The notes under the pieces: model-generated
The model's database searches: none
What the model was told of the DNA's origin: nothing
What the model saw: only the letters and a program-made list of their open reading frames with translations
Position numbers and translations under genes: made by a program
Origin: Martensiomyces pterosporus
Taxonomy: Eukaryota; Kickxellomycota; Kickxellomycetes; Kickxellales; Kickxellaceae
NCBI GenBank assembly: GCA_025201845.1
Contig: MU603938.1
Coordinates: 124,001-188,000, forward strand
Direction: 5' to 3'
DNA length: 64,000 bases
Part shown: positions 41,953 through 52,764 of the stretch, in pieces
Position numbering within the stretch: position 1 is the first letter of the stretch
How the letters are laid out: every line of letters begins with the position of its first letter

Positions 41953-43548
41953 CTAGTCCTCATACTCGTCATCGCCAGCCCCGTCGCCAAAGATACCAAA
42001 ATCGCCAAAGTCCGAGGCATAGTTGTCGTCGTCGTTTTCAGCATCGTTGTCGACACTGAGCATCCTCATATACTCTTCCACGCGCTTGTCGACTCTTTCC
42101 TTGGCTGCCTGCGAGGCTTGGCCAGCGTTCTGCGTGCTCTCTTCTCTGTCCTGCAGCATCTGTCCGATCGCCAGCTGCGCAGTGTCGTTGAGTTTATCCT
42201 CTTCGATCAGCTTGTCAAGCTCGGCATAGTCCAGCGGCTTCTCCTTGGGCAGGTGTCCAGAGTCCTCGTGGCGTTTCTGGATCCTTCTGATTTCGGTGCG
42301 GATCGCTGCCATCAATGGCATGCGGAACCAGCCTGATCTTTCGCATGGGGTGCGCCGCATTCCACCTGGATAGTCTATCAGGCTTTGTATCAGTGGGATT
42401 TGGACGTGCATTATTTGGAATACACCGGCGATACCTTGCCTGGCCAACTCCTCGTCAAAGATGTAAGAGTTTGCTTCGACTGCGTTGCGGGGAGCTCTAT
42501 CCTGTTGCTGCGTTTGCTGGGTTCCACGAGGTGTGCGACGCCTGTCGATAGCAGTTTTGCCAGCCAATCTGCGCATGTCAACGACTTGGTATTTGTACGA
42601 GCCACTCTCCTTACGCGGGTCGTAGCCAAATCGGATCCAGCAGCTCCGCCAGGGACCCGCATCCATGATGTAAGAGACTGTAGGCATGATGACGTTCAGT
42701 CGGAGTGTGCCGCGCACAGATGCAGGCATCAGCACCTCCATGGCATTTCTGCTGATAACCGGCATCTCCTCCAGAAGGTCCTCCGCCATTTTGACGAGTT
42801 CTTGTGGAAGGTGCTTGCGGTCCTTCTGAGCTTCGGGCGAAGGCTCTGCGGGCACCTGGTCAGCATAGAAGCTGACGCTGATTCCGTGGAACCGCGCTTT
42901 GTTTTTTGTTCTTTTGAGCACCTTTTCATGTGGAGTGGTGTCAGCCGCTGTTCCCAGCTCCTCCTGCACGTTCGCTGGTGCTTCCTTATCGCCCGTCCTG
43001 TACCGGTACTGAGTAGGCCATCCTTGATCATCAAAAAATGGACCTGGTATGTAGCTAGCCGTGGCATCCAGCCCCTTGTCGAGTATGTCGCTGCTGGCCA
43101 GCTTTTTGATTCCCTCAATGTCGAGATCCCTCAGCGTTTTTGAGAATTGCACTATGGGGTCGCTCTTTGGGTATATGTATTGGAAGTCGGCTAGCTTGCG
43201 GAAGCGCACAGTTTTGTCGATGACCCCCACGGCTTCTACTGTGGTCTTGACTTCATTATTTTGCTGCTCAGTACCGTTCCTGGGCTTTCTAACGCGCCGC
43301 TTGACTTTTAGCAGCAAGTTTTGTGTTGCGACAACCTCGCCATTGATCGGATGCGAGACTGGGTCGTCGTATCTGTAGCGCAATTCCACGGGCAACCCGA
43401 CCTCCTCCGTGAAATCGCGAGCGAGCTTTTCATGGCCACCTAGCGAGGCAATTGCCTTGTCCGTGTTCTCGACATACCCAGGATACTCCACAGAGAACAC
43501 ATATTGCTCAGGCAGCTCTTTACGTTCTGCTAGGCTCTCCGATGCCAT
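41953..43548 (-). CDS. TFC1: Transcription factor IIIC subunit 5 (tau95/GTF3C5)
   Basis: A single-exon 531-residue protein. The start PEQYVFSVEYPGYVENTDKA and the strand-rich region to about 140 (LPVELRYRYDDPVSHPI, LLLKVKRR) form the triple-barrel dimerisation domain that pairs with the tau55/GTF3C6-type partner. The middle (about 215-400) is the winged-helix DNA-binding part: LPVSRNAMEVLMP-like helix, LPTVSYIMDAGPWRSCWIRFGYDPRK and KYQVVDMR. The C-terminus is strongly acidic (NDAENDDDNYASDFGD), as in yeast Tfc1. TFIIIC binds the A block of tRNA gene promoters, so it should serve the two tRNA-Trp genes at 60-61 kb. Convergent with WAPL, 118 bases apart. Confidence 0.93.
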   Translation of the reverse strand: MASESLAERKELPEQYVFSVEYPGYVENTDKAIASLGGHEKLARDFTEEVGLPVELRYRYDDPVSHPINGEVVATQNLLLKVKRRVRKPRNGTEQQNNEVKTTVEAVGVIDKTVRFRKLADFQYIYPKSDPIVQFSKTLRDLDIEGIKKLASSDILDKGLDATASYIPGPFFDDQGWPTQYRYRTGDKEAPANVQEELGTAADTTPHEKVLKRTKNKARFHGISVSFYADQVPAEPSPEAQKDRKHLPQELVKMAEDLLEEMPVISRNAMEVLMPASVRGTLRLNVIMPTVSYIMDAGPWRSCWIRFGYDPRKESGSYKYQVVDMRRLAGKTAIDRRRTPRGTQQTQQQDRAPRNAVEANSYIFDEELARQGIAGVFQIMHVQIPLIQSLIDYPGGMRRTPCERSGWFRMPLMAAIRTEIRRIQKRHEDSGHLPKEKPLDYAELDKLIEEDKLNDTAQLAIGQMLQDREESTQNAGQASQAAKERVDKRVEEYMRMLSVDNDAENDDDNYASDFGDFGIFGDGAGDDEYED

Positions 43549-44414
43549 TTCCAGTGTTTTCTCCGCCCTTTATGTGTTTGTGGCGATACGGTTGCTGTTG
43601 TTGCTATGTGGCCGTAAGGTGCTTTCGGAATACAGAATAGGTATGAAGCAGGAAATCACAAACAGCGATTATAGGCTGAAAACGAGCCGAACACCGCATT
43701 GGCGAATAGCGCCGCTGTGTGGGCAGACTGTATTTTGTGGGGAGATGCCACGTGAGCAGCAGGATGGGTCTTGTAGAAATGCAATGCCGCTTGGCCTTCG
43801 CTCTCCGCCGCCCTCGCTCACTTTGCTCTTTCGCCATAGCGCCAGGCACACTGCGGTGATGGGGCCATGCCTTCTAGGGTGCAGGCTCAACACTGACACA
43901 GCAAGCCCACATGCTTTGCCAGGCAGGTTGGAATGCCCATCACTTGTATCGTGCTATATGCACCAAACGAGCAGCAGCAGAGCAGCGCTCTCAGTCGTGC
44001 TTGGGATGACACGACAGCTGCAACACACGGCACTAAGGGGGAGCGAGAGGGAGTAGGGATGGGGAGGGGTTTAAGAGGTTGCACAGATGGCTATCACGAG
44101 CAGAGCAAGCTCCAAATGGGGATATGTCCCTGAAATCACACGTTTTTATTTTTGGCACGTGGTACAGACACGCATCCGCCGCCTGGCATGTTTGTTGTCA
44201 GACAGATGCAGTGCATGCGCTGTGTATTATGTTTTGTTCGGACATATTGGCAAAAGAAAAACAGGCGAAAGGTGGGGTTGGAGAGATAGGGGGTGAAGAG
44301 GAAAATAGGTCTTTTAAAGCTATAGATAGAGCGAGAGAGGGATGGACAAGAAACGGTGGGAGAGCGGTACAATAAATTAGTGTAGATAGGAGTAGCGAGT
44401 GTGGGGGGTTCAAC
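43549..44414. other. TFC1 upstream region and 3' flank of the HMG-box gene
   Basis: 866 bases without a supported gene. A CACGTG E-box lies at 43749-43754 and polypurine sequence at about 44270-44350. Small ORFs here have no recognisable content. Confidence 0.4.
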
Positions 44415-46420
44415 CTACATGAACCTACTCTGAGGCTGGGCAGCAGTTGGCTGGTATTGCAGTGGCTGTTGCCGCTGGTGGCTGCTCGTAGGAGAGCACT
44501 GCTGGCGTGGTGCGCCCTCGTAGAACATGGGCTCAGTTAATGAGTGTGCGATAGGAGCGCCAGTCGGCATGTGAATGTTGTTTGCTGACGGCTGCTGGTA
44601 GCCTGCAGCAGCATAGTAGCCTTGGTGAGCCACCTGCGGCTGCAGCCCACCAGAAGGAGCAGCACCCTGTGGAGTAGCGGCAGCGGCACTGGGCCAGGCG
44701 TATGCTGGGTTGAATGACGCTTGGATGTCGTTCAGGTCTGCGCTCGATGCATTGCTTGAGAACGAATTCCGGTGGCAAAGCGCCTCAGGCGGGTTAAGCA
44801 AAGGCTGCTGCTGGCGAACACCTGCTGTCGATGCGCTGACCATTGAACTACGCCGCGTGTCTGCAGACCAGCCTGCAGCAGCGGCTGCGGCAGCAGCAGC
44901 AGCAACTGCGGCAGCGGTTCCTGAGGGGCTGGCAGTGAGGCCGGCGTAGAATGGCGGCAGTGGGCCGCTGAGCGCTGCTGCTTGGTTAGAAGCCAGGCGT
45001 CCATAGCCGCTGTAGAGAAAGCCAGCAGCGGCAGCATTAGCATTTGAGGGCCGGGAATTTGCCAGGTTGTAGGGGTGGTGGCCAGGCAGACCTGCATCGA
45101 AGGAGCGCGACTTGTTGTAGCGGCGTTGTCTCGACTCGTACTATACAATAGCAGCATGTAGACGAACTGCGGTTACATGTGTGTTGTTAGCCTGAGAACG
45201 ATACGCCAGGAGCACGCATGAATTGGTAGACGTGGTATTTGCAATGCAGCTGATCTCGGCGCTATTTGCGTAACAGTGCACTCCTTGCTGAAAGGCGCAT
45301 TGTAATTCCGTCAATTACCGACATCGCATAAACAAAGCCATGGCGATGCTTACCTTTCCAAACTTTTTCACATCCTCGTTGAACCGCTTCTTGTCCTCCT
45401 CAGCGAGACGAACATAGGGCTACAAATACGAAGAAGCGCCATCGGTTAGCTGTGTGCAGAATGTGGTTTGCGATCTGCCAAGTGCAGGTGAGCTACAAGC
45501 AGTGCTCAGGCAAGACTTACCCTGCGGTCTTCCTCAGACATGGACTTCCACCGAGCGCTCATCAGCTGAAGGAATTCGCGGTTCTTCAGGCGCTTTGTCT
45601 CGTCGTCGACTTTAGTTCTACTTCGCAGACAGCGGGCACAAGCAAATGCAGCAGCTTATTTTCAGCGCACAGCATAAGCACAACAAACATTGCGTGTGAT
45701 ACACAAAACAACAGTACATTTACATGGGCCACAGACTGCTTACCGTTGGTCGTTGACAAAGTAGATGAATGCGTTGCGGAAGCGTTTGAACTTGCTCTTG
45801 TTGCGTGGTGGGCGACCGTGGGTTGCAGATTGCGCTGCCTGTGTTGACGAGATGGGAGTAATTGGCTGGCCGTTCAGCAGCATGCCAGTGGACTGCGAGT
45901 GCTGTGTTGTTGGCTGGTGTGAATAAGACTGCGATATGGGCAGGCTGACCAGACGCATCGACTGGTGCTGCTGGTGATATTGTGAAGCAGACATGGGAGA
46001 CGACGAAGGAGTGAAAGCATATGCCGCCGATGGTGACTGTCCACAGTTATCACTGAAGTTGTTGGTGGGTGTGGTTGGTGTTACAAGGGATCGGTTGAAT
46101 TGAAAATCACCAATATCCGTAGTCCCAGCAGTATTGGACGATGAGTTAACACCTGAAACCAGCGAGGCTCCGCTTAGGCTAAAGGATGGGATCCCTGGTG
46201 AAGCTTGCGGAATCGGAGGGAGCATATTTCCCTGGCGCTGCTGCTGCTGCTGCTGCTGCTGATCTGTATGTGTCTGGTAAGACGACGGTGCATATGACAT
46301 CTGGGTTGGCTGGGTTGGCTGGCTTTGCATATGTTGCTGGGCAGCTGAGACAGAGTCTCTAGGTGCAAACTGCATGATGCCGATGTTGGGCAGGGCGTTG
46401 ATTTGGCCTACTTCTTGCAT
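44415..46420 (-). CDS. HMG-box transcription factor, four coding exons
   Basis: Exons 46420-45744, 45617-45521, 45419-45354 and 45140-44415 join in phase to 521 residues; introns of 126, 101 and 213 nt have GTAAGC/GTAAGT donors and TAG acceptors. The HMG box (about 210-285) is interrupted by all three introns: KRFRNAFIYFVNDQR, then KNREFLQLMSARWKSMSEED, then RRPYVRLAEEDKKRFNEDV, and a C-terminal basic part YESRQRRYNKSRS. This sequence-specific type resembles fungal MATA/SOX-like boxes more than abundant NHP6-like proteins. Flanks are Gln/Ser-rich (polyQ at about 52-61) and Ala/Gln-rich (an Ala9 run), typical of activation regions. Nuclear regulator; whether it takes part in mating or development is unknown. 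Confidence 0.85.
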
Positions 46421-49016
46421 CGGTGTTGCGTGCCAGTGTTTTTTCGCTATGACACGCGGGTATGGCTATAGTGTATATGTGTAGTCGGAGGTTGACTAGT
46501 GCTAAAGAAAGAGCACACGTCTGAGTAGTAAAATACAAGTGCGATGTGGAAAAGGTGGCTGGGTAAGTGGCTGTATATATGTGTTCTGAGCTTTGTGGCC
46601 GTTATAGAGCTTTGCGGATACTGTTGAGTGTAGCGGTTTGTGGGCAAACAAAGAGGAAAGGCGATACTGGAATGGAAGAGAGAAGGCTTGTTTCAAAACA
46701 CACTACGAGTGGTGACGCTTTTAAGGGATACGGGCCTGCACAGCACAGCACAGAGTGGAAAAATGGTTATGCTCTTTCTTTCCCGCAAAACGTGAGGGTG
46801 GGCATATCTGCTCTTCAGGCAGGCAGTGTGTGAGCATTTAGTTCGATGCAGAATAAAAGCGAAGGGGTGGGTAAACAAGGGGAGGGGGCGCCGCGAGTTT
46901 TTGCGTGTTACACTGGTCGAATGTCGTGCATGATCCAATGGGGGCGCAGGCTTGGGACGCACATAGCTTGTCCGACAAGCGCCCAGTCTGAAAATAGATG
47001 TCAGGCCACAGCGCCCATGCCCGCTCTGGCTCGTCCCCGCAAGATCACGCCTTTTTTGCCTAGCGCTATCCCGCCAAACTACATGCCTGGCTTTCGTAAT
47101 GGGCCAGACAGCAAGGAGATATCGATGCTCTCTGGGTAGGCGAGGCACTTGGATCAGGTCGTGCGGGCTGATCGGCTGGCCATTTTGCCCACCCCTGTTT
47201 ACCTGACGGGCTCTATAATCTCCACTTTGTTTGGCTATGCAGTCATCTGCCTTTTCTCTTCAAAGTCATTTCTGTGAGCCGTAGTTTGCCTGTTATGCCG
47301 AGGACGCCCGGTACTTTCATGCCGCAACGATCGCTGATCAATGACATCCCGGATCTGTGGGACGAAAGGCGAATCCCCGCGCGTGGAGTACCAAGACAAA
47401 GCAGCGGTGGAAAAGCTGAGCGGTGCGGCTTTGCTGTCGTGGCAATACACTCGCCCTTGGACGCTGCTATTCGTTCTGTGGAAGGCAGCAGGCATGCCAG
47501 CAGCTACTGCCATGTTCGCGCTCTTTAGCCGCCCAGTTCACACACGTGTGAATTCTAATTGATAGTGTTACCAGTGTTAGACCAGTGTTCTATGCCACCA
47601 CTGACTTGTGCTAGGCTGGCAATGTAGAGCGAATTGGAATTTGCCAGTGAATGGGGGCTTAGCGTCAAATCATACTCTGCGCTGGCATTCTACGTGCAAT
47701 CTGCACTCGGGACAAACTGGATTCCACTCAACTTTCTGCAGGCATCGAGTAAGAGCGCGGTGATACCCTCGTGGCTCTGGACATTGCAGCTCCCATCCTA
47801 CATGCTCACTCGTTCACACTCACAGGAGCAGCCCTGAGCTGCTTCAGCATCTGAGCCAGGAAAAGCGCTTCAGGGGTGGGGAAGGGCTGTGCTTAACTTA
47901 GCAGCGCTGCAGATGTACCCGGTCCCAGTCCCAAAACAGCAATGAGCGCCTAGTGTGCGGCGGAGTCTGTGCCTGATCGAGAAGATGGCCAGGCATATAG
48001 CTTGCTCTATGATTTGCACTCTGACGCAGTAGCAAATACAGGCCAAGTCCAAGAGAAACGGCCCCACATGCGGAGAACATTTCCCTATTTGTATCAGCTG
48101 TTGTACAGCCACAGCGCTATGACGTCTTTCAGGCTGAGAGCAACAAGAAGCTTGCAGTTCAGCAGCGGCTATTTCTTTTTGAGAGTAGCAAAAGATCATA
48201 CATCCTGTGTTATGCAAGGAGAGAATCAAAGCCCACCCGGTGCCTTTTTCGGCTGGCAGAGAGGCGCGTAGAGCCACGCACATACTCTATAGCAGCCACC
48301 ACACAACATGTCATCGATTGTCTTGTACACAGATAGGGGAATGTGGGGCTGCAGCGATCTCCTGAAATTAGAAGGTACTTTGTGGCAGGACATGTCTGAT
48401 GCTGGCATCAGCACTTCAAAGCGCACGCAAGCTGCACTGAGCACCAGTCTCGATTTTGTGTGTGTTCGGCAGCCGGACGGTTGTAATACCAAGCAGTTTT
48501 TTTTTCTGATTAAAGAGTGAAGTGGTGGACGCTCCACACGATAGAAGGAAAGCAAGTCCACTTTGATTTCTTCAATGCTATTCGCTGCTGCGCGACTAGC
48601 TGGTGAGAGCAGCCAAGCCATGTGTAGCGTAGAAGCATTTGGCCGGAGAACCGGCGATCCTGCACTATCGTTGCTGCAAGAACGGAAGAAAGACAACACG
48701 GCTGACTGTTTGGTTGAGTTTAGCCAGTGAGCGCTAAGCGCACCGTGCATGGATGGTTCCACCCAGAATCGACACGCCATCGGGTCAAACAGGAGCAGCA
48801 GCTATTCGCCCGCTCTGCGTTTAATAGATTAGCCGCTGGCGTGCTCTTGAGCTCTAGTGCTAACTACCCAAGGTTACCAGACACTGGTGTGGTTACAGGC
48901 GGCAGAGCAGCCCGGCCACTCGAAATAGAGATTCCTGCTGACACTGGCCAAAAAGAGAGAGGGAGGTGAGTGTTTATATATAGAAACTACTGCTGTCTGA
49001 AAACAAACTGACAAAC
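46421..49016. other. Gene-poor 2.6 kb
   Basis: Upstream region of the HMG-box gene and downstream of the small gene ending at 49017. ORFs up to 184 codons occur on both strands (for example minus 48780-48226) but show no domain, no splice logic and no coding-like composition. No tRNA or known snRNA pattern was recognised by eye. Confidence 0.4.
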
Positions 49017-49472
49017 TCAGTTGATATTGATGGCGACAAGCTGGAATATTAACAAAGGGTTCTCCTTATTAAAGCCGATGCGGCCAAGACCAGTCTCCGT
49101 GCGCTCAATAGTTGCCATTTCATTGCTGTTCCAGCGGGAAATCGTCAAGAGCGATGGGTACTCCTCATCCTGGTGAAATCTAACCCTATTTTCCTTGGCA
49201 GGAATTTCGTCGACAAGAGCAGTGGAGTCACCATCGTCAGAGTCGCTGAATGCCAGGTATCTGTGAGTCGCCGAGTCCTTGAAATATTCGATGCCATCGT
49301 GAGACTCCAAGGTGAACGGCTGTCCTGTGGTATAACTGCCGTCTCCACCAACTATCCCGGTTGATGTACGAATGCAGCCGGGCATTTCCAGCGGGGATAA
49401 ATAGAATTCCTCGTCAAAGTCAAAATCCCTGCCCACAGAGCAGCACAACTGAAGGGGTTTCGCCGTGGCCAT
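49017..49472 (-). CDS. Small protein of unknown function (151 residues)
   Basis: The frame is open from 49574, but a TATAAAGC element at 49568-49561 lies within that extension, so the ATG at 49472 (MATAKPLQLCCSVGRDFDFD) is chosen, giving 151 residues. The protein is acidic, rich in aromatic and hydroxyl residues, without signal peptide, membrane segment or coiled coil. Alternating patterns such as GIEYFKDSATHRYLAFSD and LLTISRWNSNEMATIER suggest beta strands, perhaps a small barrel or trefoil, but I recognise no family. Promoter, start context and composition make it look real; it may be lineage specific. Confidence 0.55.
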   Translation of the reverse strand: MATAKPLQLCCSVGRDFDFDEEFYLSPLEMPGCIRTSTGIVGGDGSYTTGQPFTLESHDGIEYFKDSATHRYLAFSDSDDGDSTALVDEIPAKENRVRFHQDEEYPSLLTISRWNSNEMATIERTETGLGRIGFNKENPLLIFQLVAININ

Positions 49473-49911
49473 AGTGAGAAAGATATAAGGGGAGTAGAGA
49501 GGAGTGGTGAAAGCTGTGCTGCTTGGGAGCAAAAGAGAGGAGCGGCAGAGCACCATGCGCGCTTTATACCGCAAACTCCGTAGGTTTCTCAGTCCCTTGG
49601 CTGCGCAAAATCAGCGACAGACAGAAAACTGGTGGAGCCGCCCTCTTCCATGAAAATCGGCTTGGCTCGAGCCGCATGCTCAGTCAGGCTCAGCAGGCCA
49701 TCGCGGGGAAAATAGCAGCGGGCAAAGGCGCCAAACCCGCCCCGTGCACGGGTATTATTGCCACTTGACGCCTTTCATGTGAGCCTCCCTCTTTTGCTTG
49801 GGTTCCGCGTGTGACTGAGCTCCTTCTCGCCCACTGGCTTTGTTTCTCTGCGTCCAATCTTTATCTTGTACTTCTTGCGTGAACGCCTTTGCATACATAA
49901 TATTTCTCGTA
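49473..49911. other. Divergent promoter region (small gene / PEX13)
   Basis: 439 bases between two divergent starts; contains the minus-strand TATA element at 49561-49568. No other gene seen. Confidence 0.4.
49561..49568 (-). promoter_or_regulatory. TATA box of the 151-residue protein gene
   Basis: TATAAAGC on the minus strand, 89 bases upstream of the ATG at 49472. It decides between the two possible starts. Confidence 0.5.
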
Positions 49912-51205
49912 ATGGCATCTCCACCAAAGCCTTGGGAGCAAGGAGCAGCGGCAGAAACACCAACACCGCCTGGCTTGTCTGCGAGTGAGGCGCCCACACT
50001 GCCAGCTACAGCTGCTGCAGACGCTAGTGTAGCAACGGCAGGTAAGAGCTTGAAGCGTCGCTTTTCCACTTGGGTATAGACGGCCTTGCTTGGTAGGATG
50101 AAACGGTGACCATTTCTGTTGTCTTGCCTCTTGTTATTTAGGTGCGGTCACCAGCGACACCACAGCACACCAAAACACTAACCCGGCGATGGGTGGGTAT
50201 GGCATGGGCTCGTATGGTGGCTTGGGCAGCTACGGGGGGTACGGCGGCATGGGTGGATACGGCAGCATGGGTGGATACGGTGGATACGGCGGCATGGGCA
50301 GCTATGGCGGCTATGGTGGGTACGGCGGCATGGGTGGGTACGGCGGGTATGGCATGGGCGGATACGGCATGGGCGGGGGCTATGGCATGGGCGGACCGAT
50401 GGGCCAGCAAGGGCCCATGTCGTTGACCCAGCGCCTGGACGCCTCGACACGGAGCACCTTCCAGCTGGTAGAATCGCTGGTCGGTGCATTCGGCGGCTTT
50501 GCACGGATGCTGGAATCGACATATTTCGCCACGCACTCGTCGTTCATGGCTGTTCTGGGGGTGATGGACCAATTCGGCATGCTGCGTAGCTCGCTTGCCA
50601 GCGCGGTGGGATCCACGTTTGCCTACGATGGACTCCGGCAGCTTGTCTCCAAGGTCACTGGAAAGCCTATGAGCGTCAATAAGAGGGATCTGGATGCGGG
50701 TCATTTCGCAGAATATGAGAAGCGGTCGCGAATCAGCAAGCGCTCGCTGCTCCTGTTCTTTGCCATCATCGTTGGCTTCCCTTACTTGATGACAAAGGTC
50801 ATTAGGTCGATCGCTTCCCGGCAACGCAGGCTGACTGCTGAGCAGGTCAATACATCTGATCTCAGTGGGGTAGCGGGTGGTCAGCCGGGGCCTGGGCGGG
50901 CAATGCGTGCTGTTGGCATGGAGTTTGCACAGGCTCAGTATGATTTTGCGGGCGATTCGAAGGCTGAGCTGAGCTTTAAGCGTGGAGAGCTGATTGCTGT
51001 TAGCAGCAAGGTCGATATCTGGGGCAAACCTAGCGAGTGGTGGCGAGGCTCAACGCAGGATGGGAGAGAGGGGCTGTTCCCAGCTAGCTATGTCGCAGTC
51101 ATCAAGCCCGGACAGAATCCGCAGGCGATCGTTGCGCGGTCAGCGACGGCTGCTGCCGAGGCTATTAACCCGGCAGCGTTCCAAAAAGTAGAACAGGCTC
51201 TATAG
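49912..51205 (+). CDS. PEX13: Peroxin 13 (PEX13), two exons
   Basis: Exons 49912-50041 and 50142-51205 (100-nt intron, GTAAGA ... TTTAG) give 397 residues. The N-terminus MASPPKPWEQG is the typical PPKPWE opening of Pex13. A Gly/Tyr/Met-rich repeat follows (about 60-132), then a helical region with VESLVGAFGGFARMLESTYF, the conserved Pex13 core. A membrane segment is at about 245-264 (LLLFFAIIVGFPYLMTKVI). A C-terminal SH3 domain (about 306-365) reads AQYDFAGDSKAELSF, EWWRGS and GLFPASYV. Pex13 is in the peroxisomal membrane, where it docks the import receptors; the YG-rich part of other Pex13 proteins has been linked to a hydrogel-like import pore. Confidence 0.95.
50189..50405 (+). repeat. 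In-frame GGYG minisatellite in PEX13
   Basis: About 215 bases of imperfect 9-15-base units encoding GGYG, GGMG and GSYG. The unit number varies easily by slippage, so alleles may differ in length without frameshift. Confidence 0.85.
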
Positions 51206-51467
51206 GTGGGGCCATTTTGTAATGTTCTTTTAGCTTTGGCTTCTGGTAAAAACCACAAGTGGCTTGAACCGACAGTAGGGCCATATTGGGCTGAAGAGCA
51301 GAAGCAGGGCGTGGTGCGTGATGGTAATCGAGAAATTATAGTAAACATCGATTTTTTGTACACTTTGGTTTTTCTCCGTTCTCGCTTTCGCCTTTCTCGT
51401 TTTACTTGTTTACTCTTTTTTCATTCCCGCCTTTCTACAGTCTCTCTGCTATATCTTTTTGCATCTC

Positions 51468-52469
51468 ATGCTTCCAACAATGTCAGAAAGCGAGCAGCCG
51501 TCGAATGCTCAGCTGCCGATTGGCGCAGTGCCGGCAGCTACCAGCACTACAGTAGACACAGCAACAGACACAGCAGCGATAGTCGCCGAAACAGGCACGG
51601 AGCCCATGCATGTCGACGAAGCGCCCAGCACATCCCTCAGCACCCCCATAAAGAAAAGCAAAACTGAGGACCTGAACCAAGCAATTCTTGGAGCCACCCC
51701 CGGCAAACACGCCGAGCCGCACTTCAAATGCGTGTACCCGCCCAGCGAGAAGACGCAGAGCCTGATTGTCGAGCACTTTGGGTTCCTACCCATTTCGTTC
51801 ATCGACGAGATCATCAATGCGTCCAATGACACAGTCTACCGTGCCACCGACGCGCTGAGTAGATTCGTCGAGAAAGAGCAAGGAAGCGGGGAGGCAACCA
51901 GTCAGGCAGTCAATAAGGCAGAGACGCTGTTGGAGCACGCGGTGGATAAAAACTTTGACAAGTTCGAGCTCTACGCCCTGCGCAACTTGTTCAACATCCC
52001 GCAAGGGTTGGAGGACTATATGGTTCTGCCGCACCAGAGGCATGGCTCCTTGACAGACACACAAAACGTGCTTGCCGAGGACGAGGCGGCGCTGGATAAA
52101 GAACTGGAGGAGGTTAGGAGGGAATTGGTGGCAAACAATCTGCTGAAAACCAAGCTGCAGAGCGATATATCCAAGGTTGAGAGAGGCGTGAGGCGGGTGC
52201 GCGCGCTGAACGAGCAGCTATGCGTTGAAGAGATTGCGCGCAAGGAACTGAAGGGCGCTGCACCGGAGAGTGTTGCCGAGGTGCGCGTCAAGATGCACGA
52301 GATTGCACAGCTTGCTGAGAGACTAGATTCTGTCACAGACTCCAACGGTGGGCTGTCGCAGCTGGGCGGACTTAATGAGCCTGCGGCCAGAGATATATAC
52401 CTCACAAGGATAGCAGATATGCAGATTGCAAGCTGGGAGCAGCGGCAGGCTCAGTTGCAGCAGAACTAG
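51468..52469 (+). CDS. MIS12: Kinetochore protein Mis12/Mtw1
   Basis: A single exon of 333 residues from the first ATG; a second ATG at 51480 (MSESEQ) would remove four residues and is equally plausible. About 75 disordered residues precede the Mis12 domain: EHFGFLPISFIDEIINASND, YRATDALSRFVEKE, then LLEHAVDKNFDKFELYALRN and FNIPQGLEDYMVLPHQR. The C-terminal half is coiled coil (about 195-290), as expected for the head II and stalk of the MIS12 complex. The protein bridges CENP-C-bound centromeric chromatin to the NDC80 complex. It is followed on the same strand by VAM7, 295 bases on, with no functional link. Confidence 0.93.
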   Translation: MLPTMSESEQPSNAQLPIGAVPAATSTTVDTATDTAAIVAETGTEPMHVDEAPSTSLSTPIKKSKTEDLNQAILGATPGKHAEPHFKCVYPPSEKTQSLIVEHFGFLPISFIDEIINASNDTVYRATDALSRFVEKEQGSGEATSQAVNKAETLLEHAVDKNFDKFELYALRNLFNIPQGLEDYMVLPHQRHGSLTDTQNVLAEDEAALDKELEEVRRELVANNLLKTKLQSDISKVERGVRRVRALNEQLCVEEIARKELKGAAPESVAEVRVKMHEIAQLAERLDSVTDSNGGLSQLGGLNEPAARDIYLTRIADMQIASWEQRQAQLQQN

Positions 52470-52764
52470 CGTCAAGCAGGCTTAAGTGCTTGTCGGCATT
52501 GGCAATGCTTCTACTATTCTTGTTGCTCCTTTCCAGCCTTTATCGTACATTTCTCCAGTAACGGCTCCATCAATCAACAATATGCGGCATTAAAAGGGCG
52601 CTTTCATTGCAGGCAGAAAGAAAGGGCACGAGGTTGTGCTTCACATACAGCTGCTGCTGCAAACTAACAGAGCTTGTGCTGCCTGACCACTCCACAGCTC
52701 TGCACTCCCCTCCCCCTTCACACTTTACCTTTCCTCACCAGTCAATTATCTTTTTTCTTTGGAA

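Noticed and set aside
48226..48780. 184-codon minus-strand ORF in the gene-poor region
   Set aside because: Starts with ATG but shows no domain, no promoter element and Cys/Ser-rich random-like composition.
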